A stretch of 45,814 bases of DNA from Cyclostephanos tholiformis (GCA_036939975.1 JALLPB010000009.1:1-45814); one strand, 5' to 3'; counted from the first letter of the stretch, positions 33,346 to 44,900 are shown. Numbers and translations are program-made. Notes: a model not told the origin generated them from the letters alone.

Positions 33346-35535
33346 ATGATATCCGCCGCCGAAAGCAGCGCCAGCGGTCCCCCTCCCCTCCACCGACATC
33401 GGCCGCCCCTACTTCCGTGGTCATCAGATACGTGGACTAAACGATGGTCCGCCATGGGACGAATGTCGACTACTCCCGTGCCACGAACGCCGTTCCTGCT
33501 GCTCAAATCGCCGGTTAGCACCCTCTACGAGGAGAAATTCGGTGGCGATCGGAACATGTTCACCGGTGAGAGCGACGAGACGAGGGATGAGGGATTAGAA
33601 ACGAAAGGAGAGGGGGGGGGGGCGACGTTTTCGTTCCCATCGTTAATAATTGTTCTCCGTATCATCCCCCCTCACACTCCAAACACGCCACAACAATCAA
33701 ACCAACACTCCTCCGCCCTACCTCACATACGCCACCTCCGTCCCCCCACCCCCCCAACGCGACTTACAGTCGGCATGTACTGCTCGCGCATGACTGCGCG
33801 TGGCATGCGGATCGGAATCGCCATCGATTGCACGTCGTTGGACCTCGAGGAATTCGAGCCGCTACCCGCGTCGTCGTCGTCGTCGTCGTGCGGATCGTCG
33901 GCGGTCGACGGGAGGGTGAGGTACTTTCACAATCCGGACGAGTGGGACGATTACGACGTGGAGTATCATCGGATGCTGCCTCCTCCGCATCCTACGCGCG
34001 ATGACGACGACGACGTTGATGACCCGCCCCCCCTCGCCCCCCTGGCCTTGCCCGAATTCTGTCGAGTCGTTTCCGATTACCTCCGCAGGTCGCGTGACGT
34101 CGTTGGCGACTCGGCGTCGGCGTCGGCGTCGGCGTCGCCGCACGTCGCCGTCTTCGACTCCCGCGGCGGACTCGGCGCGGCGGCGTACCTCGTCGGGGGG
34201 TACATGTGCGGGGTGATGAGGGCGCCGGTGCACGTCGCGCTCGAATCGCTCCGGGCCGGCACGCCGGGTCAACGACGACCACGACCGGGAGATGGTCCGA
34301 TCGACGACGACGTGATGTGGGGACTGCGCGATGCGAGGCTCGTGCGGGATATGCAAATTAGGTTCGGGGGTAAGTCGGAGGTGAGGGTGGACGGTCGACG
34401 GCCGGCCTGGTGGTACCGCGTGATCGATGACGACGATGATGATGGGAAGGGGGGGGAGGGGGAGGACGTTGATGACGACGAGCCGAGACGGAAGAGGAGA
34501 CGGGGGGGGTACGAGGGGGATATCGTCATCCCGCCTTGCATTCCTCCCCCGACGGGGGGCGGAAGGGATCGCGAGGGAACGATCGACGACTCCTCCATGC
34601 CACCGCCGACATCGTCGTCATCGTCGTTGATCTCCCCCCCCCCCACCGGCCCGACACTGCCGAGGGACGTCCTGGAGCCGGTGCCATGGGGCTCGACGAG
34701 GTGGAATCGCGCGATGGCGGTATTGTCCCAAATGACGACGCCTCCCTCCTCGTCTAAGAATCCGACAGCCACGATGATCGCGAGGTTGCCCTTAAAGCCG
34801 GAGGTCGACATCTCCGACGTAGATGTGGGCATCGACGACGAACCCGTGCGATCCGTCAGGGAATGTCCAGAGATGTACAGGGTGACGTGGCTACCGACTG
34901 ACGGGCGTAGGGGGCTGCTCCTCGTGCTTTCGGAAGCGGTTTACTTCATGGAACAATCGACGAGGGTGAAAACTACCGCGTCACCATCGCACGACGCAAT
35001 ATCCATTTCCATCGTGACAAAGATGAAATTCCCGTCGCCGAAAGACCACGCCAAGACCCAACATCGCACCCTCCTCGACGTCGTGCTTGTGACGGATGTC
35101 GAGGGGGGTCGATCCACTTACCGATTCTACGCGCTTGACTTGCTTTGCATCGAGGGGGGCACGGTGTGGCACAAGCCATGGGATCAGCGATGGCGATTCC
35201 TGAACGAGGGAGTGCTCATCCCTCGAAAGAAGGACGAGGCGCAACAAAATTCATCGATGGGATCGATGGCGCACGTATACTCAGATGAAATGATCAAATT
35301 CCGCGCGGTGGAATACTTCCCGATGAAGAAACTTGGATTTGTTTTGAAGTATGTATGCGATGGGGTCTTGCACGAGGCGCGGGGGGTGCGAATACTGTCA
35401 ACTGGACGGTATGGGATAGGCTTGCATAGTGACAGCGGGTCAGACTTGGGAGGAACGACGTCGGCGTTGATTTGGAGAAGGGACCGCCGCATGGACGATA
35501 GTCGGCTTAAAACGCTGCTCCTCGAGGCGCCATGA
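33346..35535 (+). CDS. mRNA-capping-enzyme-like protein, predicted catalytically dead
   Basis: Two exons, 661 aa: 33346-33565 and 33770-35535. The 204-nt intron is in frame and stopless. The layout is that of metazoan/plant capping enzymes: an N-terminal RNA-triphosphatase-like fold ('FLLLKSPVSTLYEEKF', 'MRIGIAIDCTSLDLEEF', 'AAYLVGGYMCGVMRAP', 'ARLVRDMQIRFGG'), then a guanylyltransferase-like fold ('MYRVTWLPTDGRRGLLLVLS', 'HRTLLDVVLVTDVEGG', 'YRFYALDLLCIEG', 'EGVLIPRKK', 'IWRRDRR'). The HCxxGxxRTG loop is replaced by 'VFDSRGGLGAA' (Asp203 where Cys is expected). The KxDG nucleophile motif reads 'WLPTDGRR' without Lys. Motif III DGE is DVV, and motif V KWK is IWR. A regulatory or scaffold role is inferred. 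Long acidic and basic low-complexity inserts separate the domains. Confidence 0.78.
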   Translation: MISAAESSASGPPPLHRHRPPLLPWSSDTWTKRWSAMGRMSTTPVPRTPFLLLKSPVSTLYEEKFGGDRNMFTGESDETRDEGLETKGEGGGATFSFPSLIIVLRIIPPHTPNTPQQSNQHSSALPHIRHLRPPTPPTRLTVGMYCSRMTARGMRIGIAIDCTSLDLEEFEPLPASSSSSSCGSSAVDGRVRYFHNPDEWDDYDVEYHRMLPPPHPTRDDDDDVDDPPPLAPLALPEFCRVVSDYLRRSRDVVGDSASASASASPHVAVFDSRGGLGAAAYLVGGYMCGVMRAPVHVALESLRAGTPGQRRPRPGDGPIDDDVMWGLRDARLVRDMQIRFGGKSEVRVDGRRPAWWYRVIDDDDDDGKGGEGEDVDDDEPRRKRRRGGYEGDIVIPPCIPPPTGGGRDREGTIDDSSMPPPTSSSSSLISPPPTGPTLPRDVLEPVPWGSTRWNRAMAVLSQMTTPPSSSKNPTATMIARLPLKPEVDISDVDVGIDDEPVRSVRECPEMYRVTWLPTDGRRGLLLVLSEAVYFMEQSTRVKTTASPSHDAISISIVTKMKFPSPKDHAKTQHRTLLDVVLVTDVEGGRSTYRFYALDLLCIEGGTVWHKPWDQRWRFLNEGVLIPRKKDEAQQNSSMGSMAHVYSDEMIKFRAVEYFPMKKLGFVLKYVCDGVLHEARGVRILSTGRYGIGLHSDSGSDLGGTTSALIWRRDRRMDDSRLKTLLLEAP

Positions 35536-35721
35536 AGCCAACGTAACGACGCGGCTAGATCTCTAGTTCAGTTTTTTCATATATTATTTTAAAGAAACCG
35601 CTAATCCATTAATTTATATACCTTGGGGTTATTAATTCGAATAGTGCCACCTCGACGTCGCTTTGTCTTATCTATTCAACTTGAGATATGCATATGCCAA
35701 AATCATTTATCTGCAACCTAC
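35536..35721. other. Short convergent intergenic region
   Basis: 186 bp of AT-rich sequence between convergent stop codons. The stop of membrane protein B is embedded in GGGGTAAGTAGG, a donor-like sequence, so a further small exon is possible but was not found convincingly. Confidence 0.5.
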
Positions 35722-37914
35722 TTACCCCGATCCGTACGAACTCTTAGAATATTTACTCGTTTTTGATTTCTTCGACCTCTTCGATGCTTTTGTGCCGGCA
35801 ACACTAGACTCTCGATGAGATTCACTCTTATCCTTCTCATAATATGAAACATTTGATGCCGAAGATTTGTTGTTAGAGGTGTCGTAATCAACTCCCTGGA
35901 CACCATTTTCTACTTCCGTGGCATACGGAATTAAACTGCTACTTCTACTCGCACCATTATCCCACCTGTCCATATCACCAATATACATGGTCGGATCACG
36001 CATAACCCTCAAAGAAGGTTCTTCATCATGGCGAAGTCCATCAACATACATGGTCGGTTCGCGCCTGGGTTTCGAGAAAGTATCTTCATACTCCCCGCGA
36101 CTCATGTCATTATCACTAAACCAGACGCCTTCAAAGTGTGGGTCTGGTTTATCATCTATGCCGGGAATGTACATCGTGGGGTCTCGTCCTTCTGTAATTC
36201 TCAAGATTTGTGAATGTTCCGGATCTGGTTTATCTTCTTGGCCAGGAATGTACATCGTGGGGTCGCGTCCCTGTCTAGATTTCGTTCCAAAGGTTTTCGC
36301 GCTCCGAGAATATCTTGTGACGCCGAATGTAGAGGAATCATTATCCTCCGGCTTTGCCAATATAATTGCATTCGAATGACCAGAACGTCGAGAAGCATAC
36401 GCCGATGCCCGACTTTGATCCTCGATGGCAAGAGGATTCGCATTCTCAGGAGCCCAACTTCGATCTTCGATGGCAAGAGCATTCGCATTCTCCGAGCGGT
36501 ACCCGTTTTCGATGGCGAGCATTTTCCCGTTCGGGCGTGATCCTCGATTTTTGTCATCCCAACCTTCGATGGCGAGCATTTTCCTGCTCTGGCGAGATCT
36601 TCGACTTCTGTCGTCCCGGCTGTCGTCCAAGTATATATTATTTTGGATTTTCGTCGTGTCATCTTTATCCCTGAAGCACTTATTGAAACAGTTGGCTACA
36701 CCGAAGCAGACGACTGCAATGGCGTAACCAACACAGAATACAAACGAGAGGACAAAGATGACGATGAGTGTAATGGCCCAGCCAGCAAGCCCCTCGTCGT
36801 CCCCTGGAACCGGTGAAACAGCCACAGTAGGCATCGGAGTTGGAGTTGAAGTTTGGATTTCTTTAACGCAAAGGGTATATGCTCCTGCCTGTAGTGTGCA
36901 CATGTTGATCCCGACCCCCGACCCAAAGTAATTAGTGTCTGAATAAGAGCTATTTGGTGTACGTTGGGAGTGTGAGAATGCTGCGGAAAGTGTTAACGAA
37001 AAGTACGAAATGAAGGACTCACTAAATCTGATCAAGCAACTCATCATAGGAATCCTGTACCGCTTGGATGATCAGGGGTCCATAATTAGATCCCTCGACG
37101 TGGACGGTTTGAACATTGAAGTACGCGGTCGCTTGCCCCCTGATGTTCGGTTGCCCCGACTTCGGCACCGTCTGTTCAACATTCGTCACCGACAGTCCCT
37201 CGACCTCATCGGCCAATCGGAGCATAATTCGCGTCAGTATTGTTTCCATTTGTTCCTTGAGGTCCATAATTGAAACATCATCGGGTAGACCTGTTACATC
37301 AAATCTCAGGGGAACGATATCGTAATCATTTTCCTCCGGAGCAACGATGGTGGGATGCTTGGTGGGCGGCTCGGGTGGGAGCGGGCCATTACAAATATTC
37401 GAGTACGGGTAGTTTGCGTCGCAGCATGCTTCCCTGGTGGTGTATAATTCCCACGTAGTCACGGGTATCTTAGCTCGTGTGAAATGAGACGAGAGACGTT
37501 TGCAATCGAATAATAGCAATCGCGGCGTAAGGTCAATTAAATACATCGTGGCATGGAATGGAAATTACTGGCGACAAACGAAATATTGCGCGCAGATTTA
37601 AACACGACCAGCGGACCTACCTCCCAACCGGTGCTACAAGATTGCGAACTCAAAGGATTTTTCCACCATGGACAATCTACCCCCTTTTCACATTCAGTCC
37701 AGGGATTATCGCACTTGTTCGAGAGAGTGGTACAATCGCCGATCAAGTCCGGACAATACGGCGGAATGCAATCGCATTTGCACTTGTCTGGGTTGAAAAG
37801 ACCATTCTGACAATCCGTAGAGGCTGAGCTGCCGCAGAGATCTTCTTGCCCCCGAACGAGGCCAGTGGGGGCGTAGGCGGCGGCAGCTGCGAATAAAATT
37901 ATAATGGATCTCAT
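35722..37914 (-). CDS. Type I membrane protein B, Cys-rich, with RDPTMY tail repeats
   Basis: Three exons, 655 aa: 37914-37621, 37468-37023, 36949-35722; introns 152 and 73 nt, phases 0 and 2. A signal peptide covers 1-22. The Cys module contains 'CKCDCIPPYCPD' and 'GVDCPWW', the CC pair lies in exon 2, and one SEA-like module follows (about 140-247). A spaced Cys pair (264, 274) and a Thr/Pro linker come before the single membrane segment (about 302-330). The long cytosolic tail holds four 'LAIE' repeats and four 'R(D/E)PTMY' repeats, two followed by 'IPG.(E/D)DKPDP', and a Ser/Lys-rich end (SKRSKKSKTSKYSKSS). Same exon phases as the head-to-head neighbour C, and homologous in the lumen to A. 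Function unknown; location in the secretory or silica-vesicle membrane is inferred. Confidence 0.87.
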
Positions 37915-38371
37915 TTTGATGGTCTTTTTTGTGCGTTGCTGGACCTTCCGGGGAATTGTTGGAATAATATTATGTCATACGTATATACCGGTACGTACGA
38001 TAAACAATAGGTAGTAGGTAGTAGCCTCGATGATACGCACGTTTGACCTCTTTTGCCGGTAGTCATGTCAGGCTGTTCTGTGGAGGGTTCGTGTCTTCAT
38101 AAGTCGCTGAGCACTACCTACCCAGTCCCGCCTTTCTGGCGTATCGATCTCTCGATTTGACGAAAAGTTCATCGGAACCACTACCATGCCATAAGCTTCT
38201 TTCGGACCACTACTTCTTCTTGACAGTACTATCATACACTACTAACTAGGCTTTCTAGAAGAGCATGTCAAAAGAGCATAACCTGCCCAGGGTTTCGCGA
38301 CCCTCACCATCCTTCACCCTCATCATCTACTACTTACAACATTTACATTGCAAACGAGCATTCCAAAGAAC
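37915..38371. promoter_or_regulatory. Shared divergent region of the membrane protein B/C pair
   Basis: 457 bp separate the start codons of two paralogous genes pointing away from each other, which suggests a shared, co-regulating promoter. TAGTAGGTAGTAG-like repeats occur around 38008-38025. No gene lies inside. Confidence 0.5.
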
Positions 38372-40359
38372 ATGACATCCCTTCTTTTTACATTTGCCGC
38401 CGCCATCGCCGCGGGGGGCCTCATTCGGGGGCAGGAGGCTTACACCTGCGACCACCCCGCCGCCGGCTGCAAATATGGCATTTTCAACCAAGTGAATTGC
38501 ACATGCGAATGCATTCCGCCATTTTGCCCCGATGATGCTGGCTTATGCTCATCGTCGTTGACTTGCGACAATCCTTGGGAGGACTGCGTCAGGGGAGTCA
38601 ACTGCCCATGGTGGACAAACACAGCGAATGCAGACTCCTGTGCTACTGGGCCATCGGTACGAAATTTAGGTGGTTTTCATTGCCGTTGCCTCTCCCCAAA
38701 GGTCCATCTGATCTATTTTTTTTTCAGGTTCCGCCTGGGATTTGGAACGTCTATAATACGGAAGATTTCTGCTGCAAAGCCAACTTCCCCTACTCTGAAA
38801 CTTGCTATCTCGAGGAAGGAAGCGAGTCACCTACCAAGTATCCCTCAATCGTTGCTCCTGATGATGAAACTGAAATCGTTCCCATCAGATTCGATGTCTT
38901 TGGCTTGTCACAGAATATTGACATGGATGACCTCAGGGATGAATTGAAGACGGTAACGACACGAGTTGTCTTAAGATTGGCCGAGGACATTCAAGGATTG
39001 AAGATATCGAAAGTGGAAGAGAGGGCGGGGGGGATAACGGATAATCCCGACGGGGGTAAAAGCATGTACTTCAATATATATGCCATACGCAATAAGGAAA
39101 AGAAGTTTGCACCCCTCATCGTTCAAGCGATACGAGACTCCTATGGCGAGGTGGTTGAACAGATTTAGTAAGTAAGAGGTTGCGTCCTGTTCACGATATT
39201 CCTTAGAAATACCATTATTTGTACCAGATACAATTCTAATGCCTCCCTCGCTCAAACATATTGCAGCACTTTCACAGACACCTATTATTTTACCGAGGAC
39301 GTGTCAATCAATATTTGTGCGTTGCAGAATGGGAAATATGAGGCCTGCGCCAAGGAGGAGCCAACGTCGACCCCTACGACTTCTCTGGTTATTCCACCGC
39401 CTTCTGCTAACGTCGATGAGGGGCTTGCTGGCTGGGCCATTTCGCTAATCGTCATCTTTGTCCTCTCGTTTGTATGCTGTGTTGGTTACGCCATTGCAGT
39501 CGTCTGCTTTGGTGTAGCCAACTGCTTCGATGACTGCTTCAGGGATCACGATGACACAAAGAAGATCCAAAATAATATATACTTTGATGACAGAAGCCGG
39601 GACGACAGAAGTCCAGTATCTCGCCTAAGCAGGAATGTCCTTGCAATTGAAAACGGAAATTGGGCTCCGGAGAATAAAGATTCATCTACAATTGTGAGAT
39701 ATCCTCGAAGTGTGAAAAGCCACGAAAACTATTTTATACAAAGACGCGACCCCACGATGTACATTCCCGGCCAAGAAGATAAACCGGATCCATACTCTGA
39801 AAGCGGTTGGTCTGATAGTGGCCCTCCCTTGAAATCCAAGCGCGACCCAACCATGTATTTGGATGGAGAAAGCTACGACGGAGACTTACCGGTGAAGCCT
39901 ACCCGAGATCCCACCATGTATGATGATGGCCATCGGGAGACTGACATTTTTGACGAGTCAACTGCCGCGGAATTCCATAATGATTTCCATGGCGTCGACA
40001 AGAATATTGGAAAGGTGACCCGTGATCGCTCTTATTATGATATGGCAGCCAGTGAGCTCAGTTTTTTTGATGATGTTGCCCAACGATTTGACGAAAGCCG
40101 CTCTATCAAATCAGCCGGAACGAAGAAGTCCACCAAGAGTAAGAAAGACACGCAGAAGTCATCGCAGAGTGCTGATTGGAATGCATCAAACAAAGATGAT
40201 ATTTACGAACCCAAAAAGAGGGCGAGTCTGAGAGCGTCGCTGGAAAGCTTTTACAATACAAATGCTTCGATTAATGATGACCATGCCAATAGCTATGCTG
40301 ACAGAGGATCACGTGGTGGTGTTAAAGATACAAGACGGACGAAATCCTATTACAAGTAG
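38372..40359 (+). CDS. Type I membrane protein C, Cys-rich, with RDPTMY tail repeats
   Basis: Three exons, 605 aa: 38372-38656, 38728-39167, 39267-40359; introns 71 and 99 nt, phases 0 and 2, identical to B. The ATG at 38372 is preferred over an upstream TTG. A signal peptide covers 1-20. The Cys module contains 'CTCECIPPFCPDD', 'GVNCPWW' and 'VPPGIW', with CC in exon 2. The SEA-like module contains 'VPIRFDVFGLSQNIDMDD' and '(P)LIVQAIRDSYGEVVEQI', then 'INICALQNGKYEACAKEE'. The membrane segment is at about 298-325. The tail has one 'LAIE' and three 'RDPTMY' repeats, a Ser/Lys stretch and an extra C-terminal segment ending 'RRTKSYYK' that B lacks. Close paralogue of B and more distant from A. 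Confidence 0.87.
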
Positions 40360-43002
40360 AAAATGCTTTTATCAATAACTATGAGTGAATGTTTACAGTA
40401 TATGACTTAAAAAGTGATGTGTCTATATGCGTGTGTGTTAACTTGCTCACCTGTACGAGGAGTCTATGCCGAAAACGGGGTATCACCCCCAAGGCTCTCC
40501 CCCCACATAGAGGCTACTCATAATAAGATTAAAGTTCTACCACACTGAGTCTTTACCAACATCAGTGATTTTTGGATGTTGTTGTCAGATAGCAAGCACC
40601 ATGCGCTCTGCAATTTGTTCCACTGGTGCCTCTCTAAGTCTATTGATGAAAGATCCTTGCCTCATTCTCCCATCCACACACATTGGAAAGATACTAAATT
40701 TTGATAATTTAATTTAATTGGATAGTGGTCAATGGGTTTGAGCCCTACCACTTCATTCCAAAGCTTCAGTGGCCCTGTTGCCCACTATGTCAGACAGTCA
40801 ATGTATGACTTTTGAGAATTCCAGCCTCAACAACTTTCTATCTCACCTCCAAACAAAGTTACCATTGTGAATAGTATGCACTATAGCCATGGAGATGAGG
40901 TAATTGTGTACTAACTTGTTACTTATGTTATGTTACACAACAGAATAATTACATTAGAGAGATACCGTATAGCAGTACATCAGAAATCCTCGTATGTGGA
41001 TACAAATAAACTGAATTGTTAGTTTGACCATATTTTAAAGGTGGAGGAGTGGTCATTTTAAGGCCATCTGTCAAATCAAGACATTTTGGAAGTTGATCCT
41101 TTTGAGTGTGCCAAACGACACATCTCATCAAGAAGTATCCAGGAAAAATAACTCCATCTTTTCAAATCCAAAACTTGATTGAGTTATGGGCAGTTGTAGT
41201 CAACTGTGGAATTCCACCTTAGGTAGTGGCTGGCCAATTTAAGGAAATGCTAACTTTGCCTAACAAAAAATACACTTACTTGCTTAATACTCAGACTACA
41301 TGCAACTATCATTGTCTAAATAGTAGCGCATATTGCTCCCCTTGATCTCCTCTTTCCAACGGTGTGGCATCATATTTGGCCCTCTTTCCAATGGTATGTC
41401 TTTGTATTTGGCATGACTAATATTTGCCCCCTTCAAAAATCTAACACTCCCAGTCAATACAAACCCACATACAATGTCATGGGTCCTCATGCATTGCAGG
41501 CTAAGAAGACCCCAATGTCATCTCAAGTCAGTTCAGTACTAGTTCCTATGCATAAAAAATGGCAGGAGGAAAACATAGCCCGGTACAGAATTTGCCTTAA
41601 AATGGGTTGTTCCATGAAATGACCGCTTCTCTACTGTGCAGCCAATCAGTGGAAATTTCTAAAATTATTGATTTGATGCTGCAAGAGTGCAGAGATGGGC
41701 AGACGAATTAATTACACTTATAATTCTGAAACCTAACCTATTGTTTTTGCGGGAACATTTAAACCATTTTGGGGCTATTTCCAATCCAACCCATTGTTCA
41801 ATTTGTCTTCGTGTTCTTTTTCTTGCTGTTGGCATGAATTTGGTATGAAAACGCTGGGAGAGAAATTCAGGCTAGTCATTTCTCACCAAAAACTCCTGTG
41901 TAGGTTATTTTTTTGTATCACAACTAGTGATTGTGTGTGCGAACAGAAAAAAAAATCACAAAAAAATAATTGCTGCAATGATCCATTACCAAGCCCTAAC
42001 CGATGACATTTTATACTTATCATATGCTTATTACTCGATGATAGGATGTCTTATGCCTATCAGCTGAGAAAAATATTTGAAATCTGTTTTACTCAAAACA
42101 ACCTCTTTTTTGTGCCCAGTCTGTCTGGTTCATTTTTTTCCCCGCCAAAACAAATAGGTCGTGTTTTAGATTTATCAGTCTTAATTTACCAGACTAGTCA
42201 CAAAGTTTGGACATAATTATTAGTATTAGCATACTGTGACAGTTGGTTATTTAAAACCAAACCAGAAAACTGTTGGAAAATGAAGATATTTTCAACCTAG
42301 AAACATAGCTCACAAATTCATGTCATAGGCCATGACATATTGGCGAGAAACTATCTTGCTAAATGTCACAATTCACTAAATAGCCAATCGATGATGTATG
42401 TAGATGACAGACACCAATCACCCAAAGTATCTGGTGGAGATGACCACATAATAAACAATGATTCCTATGTGGATGTAAGTCAACACCTTAACAAGAAAGG
42501 ATATCTGTGGTAAGCAATATCCCTGAGAAAGATGCGGTATATGTACTGAAGGCTACACACGGGACCTAATTTACAATATGGTCCAACACACACATTGTAT
42601 GTAAGACTCTTGTACAAGTCGGCAATCTTTCTGAGTTGGCACTCGCCACTCCAATTGTGCACCTTGGTCATACTAAATTGTGTAGGATTCTATGCAATGT
42701 GCATTTCCCTCACTCTATAGTTAAGATCGTTCTTCCCCATAAAGTAAGGTCATAATTTCTCTTCTGATTATTATTAACTCCATACTTCCCCTCATTTAGT
42801 GGAATTACTACATTAAATCTCTCATTTCAAGCTACCAAAATGCTCGGAACACTTTGAATTCAAAACCATTCTTCGTACCCAATGAGCAGTGCATTTTTCA
42901 AGAACCATTTTTTTGAGCTCCTTCGTCCAACTTACAGGCCGCGTTGGTTACAAGAGTCCCACAAGAATTGATTTTCCGTTATTGAGCTGGTAAAGCTACG
43001 TA
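40360..43002. other. AT-rich gene-poor DNA
   Basis: 2.6 kb with only short, scattered open frames on both strands and no recognised domain. Composition is clearly more AT-rich than the first 40 kb. Several short homopolymers and decayed-looking stretches suggest old transposon-derived DNA, but I cannot name an element. Confidence 0.5.
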
Positions 43003-44900
43003 GTGTTAGCTAATCAATTTCTTGGAGTTCTCACCAAGTCATTTTTAAGAAGCTACTTATTGGAATGCCACTGTATTTTTCCGCAAGAATTAGCAGTTCT
43101 GCCAAGGCAAATGAAGGGCATCTGGGCAATTGCCAGGCCCATCCCGTATGTCCTGCCTATGGATCTACTACAGGCAAAGGATAACACGGAGATTCTTAGT
43201 AAGGTTAAGCTGCCCAATGCGTCAGTCTTTTTCGTGACCATCTTTGCCAAGGGATCCCCAGAGGTATATCTCCAACAGGTCATCGCCATACTATGTCTTT
43301 GTGGTACATAACAATGAGATGAAATCTGCAAGTTCTTCCAAGGACCTAGAAGCCCGCAAGAACAAAAAAGAAGCTCTCAAGCTTGAAAAAGCTCTGACCC
43401 AAGAGATGCTTGTGAATGCCATCAAGGCATACAATGAGGCTGTAGCGGCTACATACAAGCTGTTACATAACCTACTAGCCTTGGGATTGCATCGTCCAAA
43501 AGATGCAGGAGCATGACTTGTGGGCTGGTGCAAATGGTGAGATGCACAACGGGAAGCACCCCAAGAGCTTTATCACTTTCTTGGACTGCCTTGAGCTACA
43601 TAAGCTCACAGTCTTCATTGCCGACGCTGCCAAAAGGCAGTGCTACTATGTCCAGCAGGGAAATCGGAAGCCCCAATGGGCTACCATACATCAGTTTATC
43701 TCCCGGGTGGAGGTACTACTGAATGACCAAGAAAGGGAACATCCCTTTTGAGGAGGCTGATCTAGCATCTATCATGCTGGCTGCTCTACCACTCATGTGG
43801 CAGAACCAGTACAACTTGATGCAATCCACTGTGCCCTAGTCTTCACACCCATGCACTATTAGCAGACCAAGAGAATATCAAGTGTGTGATGTTGGAGCAA
43901 TACAGCAATAAGCAGAGGTCAAAGGACAATAGTACAGCCTGTCCTGAGAAGGGTAAGCTCATGAAGGGCATGCAAAAAGGGGCAAAAAAGGCACTCAAAA
44001 GTTTTGCCAGAAATGCAAGACTCACGGTGGGTCCCATCAAACCCATAACACAACTGATTATTGCCATTGGGACAAGGATTGTAAGCCCCTTGGAGCCATC
44101 CAACAAACATAAGCCCTACAAGAAAGATGGGGGCAAGAAAGGGCTGGCATAAATGAGTGCCATGCTTGAGGCCATTCAGAAAGGCCAGAAAAAAGCTGTG
44201 AAATGTAAGAAGCGCAAGAAGTGCACTTACTAATCAGGTAGTTATTCCGACAGTGAATAGGAAATATGGTCCAGTGACTTGGGATTAGGTAGAGACAAAA
44301 GTCTTAAATTAGATTTTGAATCTATTACCCCCCGTACGGTTAAAGTTGCTACTACATCCCATACAGATCCACATGTGAAAGGATTCAGGGATGAAAAAAT
44401 GTCAAAAATTCGTACTAAAACAGGCAAAGTTACAGCAGTAGTTGCAATCATGACTGTTTTAAAGAAGCATAAAAAATAGCACAGCGCTATTTCGCAAAAA
44501 TCAAGCCTATGTGCTAAATTCGAAGAAAATTAGGTCTAAATCATACTAATTTAATACAAAAGGATGCTAAATTAAGCCCAATTCACACTCCCAAGTACAA
44601 AAAGGCGCCAGCAAGGAGCTGATTGTCAAGAATAAGACAATTAGGGTCTTAGTCAACTCTGGGTCAAGTGGTGAACTCCTTTTCATGAAAAAGGGAGCTT
44701 CTAAAGACAAACCTTTTATTAAGAGGGCTTCCTCAGTCATCAGTCATGGAGTACTTCTAATGGCACCTTTGCCATGGACATGGTGGGTAACATTGAGATA
44801 GCCTTTTCTACAGTTCCAATTTATTGTAACTAGCGTAGTTTTACTTTATCTAATGTGCAGAAACCTACAAGTTATATTTAAATCTGTTTGTTTAGAACGT
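43003..44900 (+). mobile_element. Broken LTR-retrotransposon gag-protease relic
   Basis: Successive plus-strand fragments in changing frames resemble the gag of diatom retroelements. A helical N-terminal part (about 43250-43510) is followed by a block with 'ADLASIMLAALPLMWQ' (about 43750-43805). A zinc-knuckle-like segment lies at about 44001-44075, with CQKC, H, 'HNTTDYC' and a further Cys, and is followed by a basic KKRKK stretch. At about 44636-44690 there is a protease-like 'VLVNSGSS', where the catalytic Asp of D-S-G is Asn. Stops and frameshifts interrupt it throughout; no reverse transcriptase, integrase or paired LTR was seen. Family (Ty3-like) is inferred. Confidence 0.6.

Noticed and set aside
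34080..34330. Active RNA triphosphatase site in the capping-like protein
   Set aside because: No Cys or Arg at the expected loop positions in the frame that carries the rest of the domain.
42480..42671. 63-codon Cys-rich minus-strand frame
   Set aside because: Short, isolated in AT-rich DNA, and no recognisable family.
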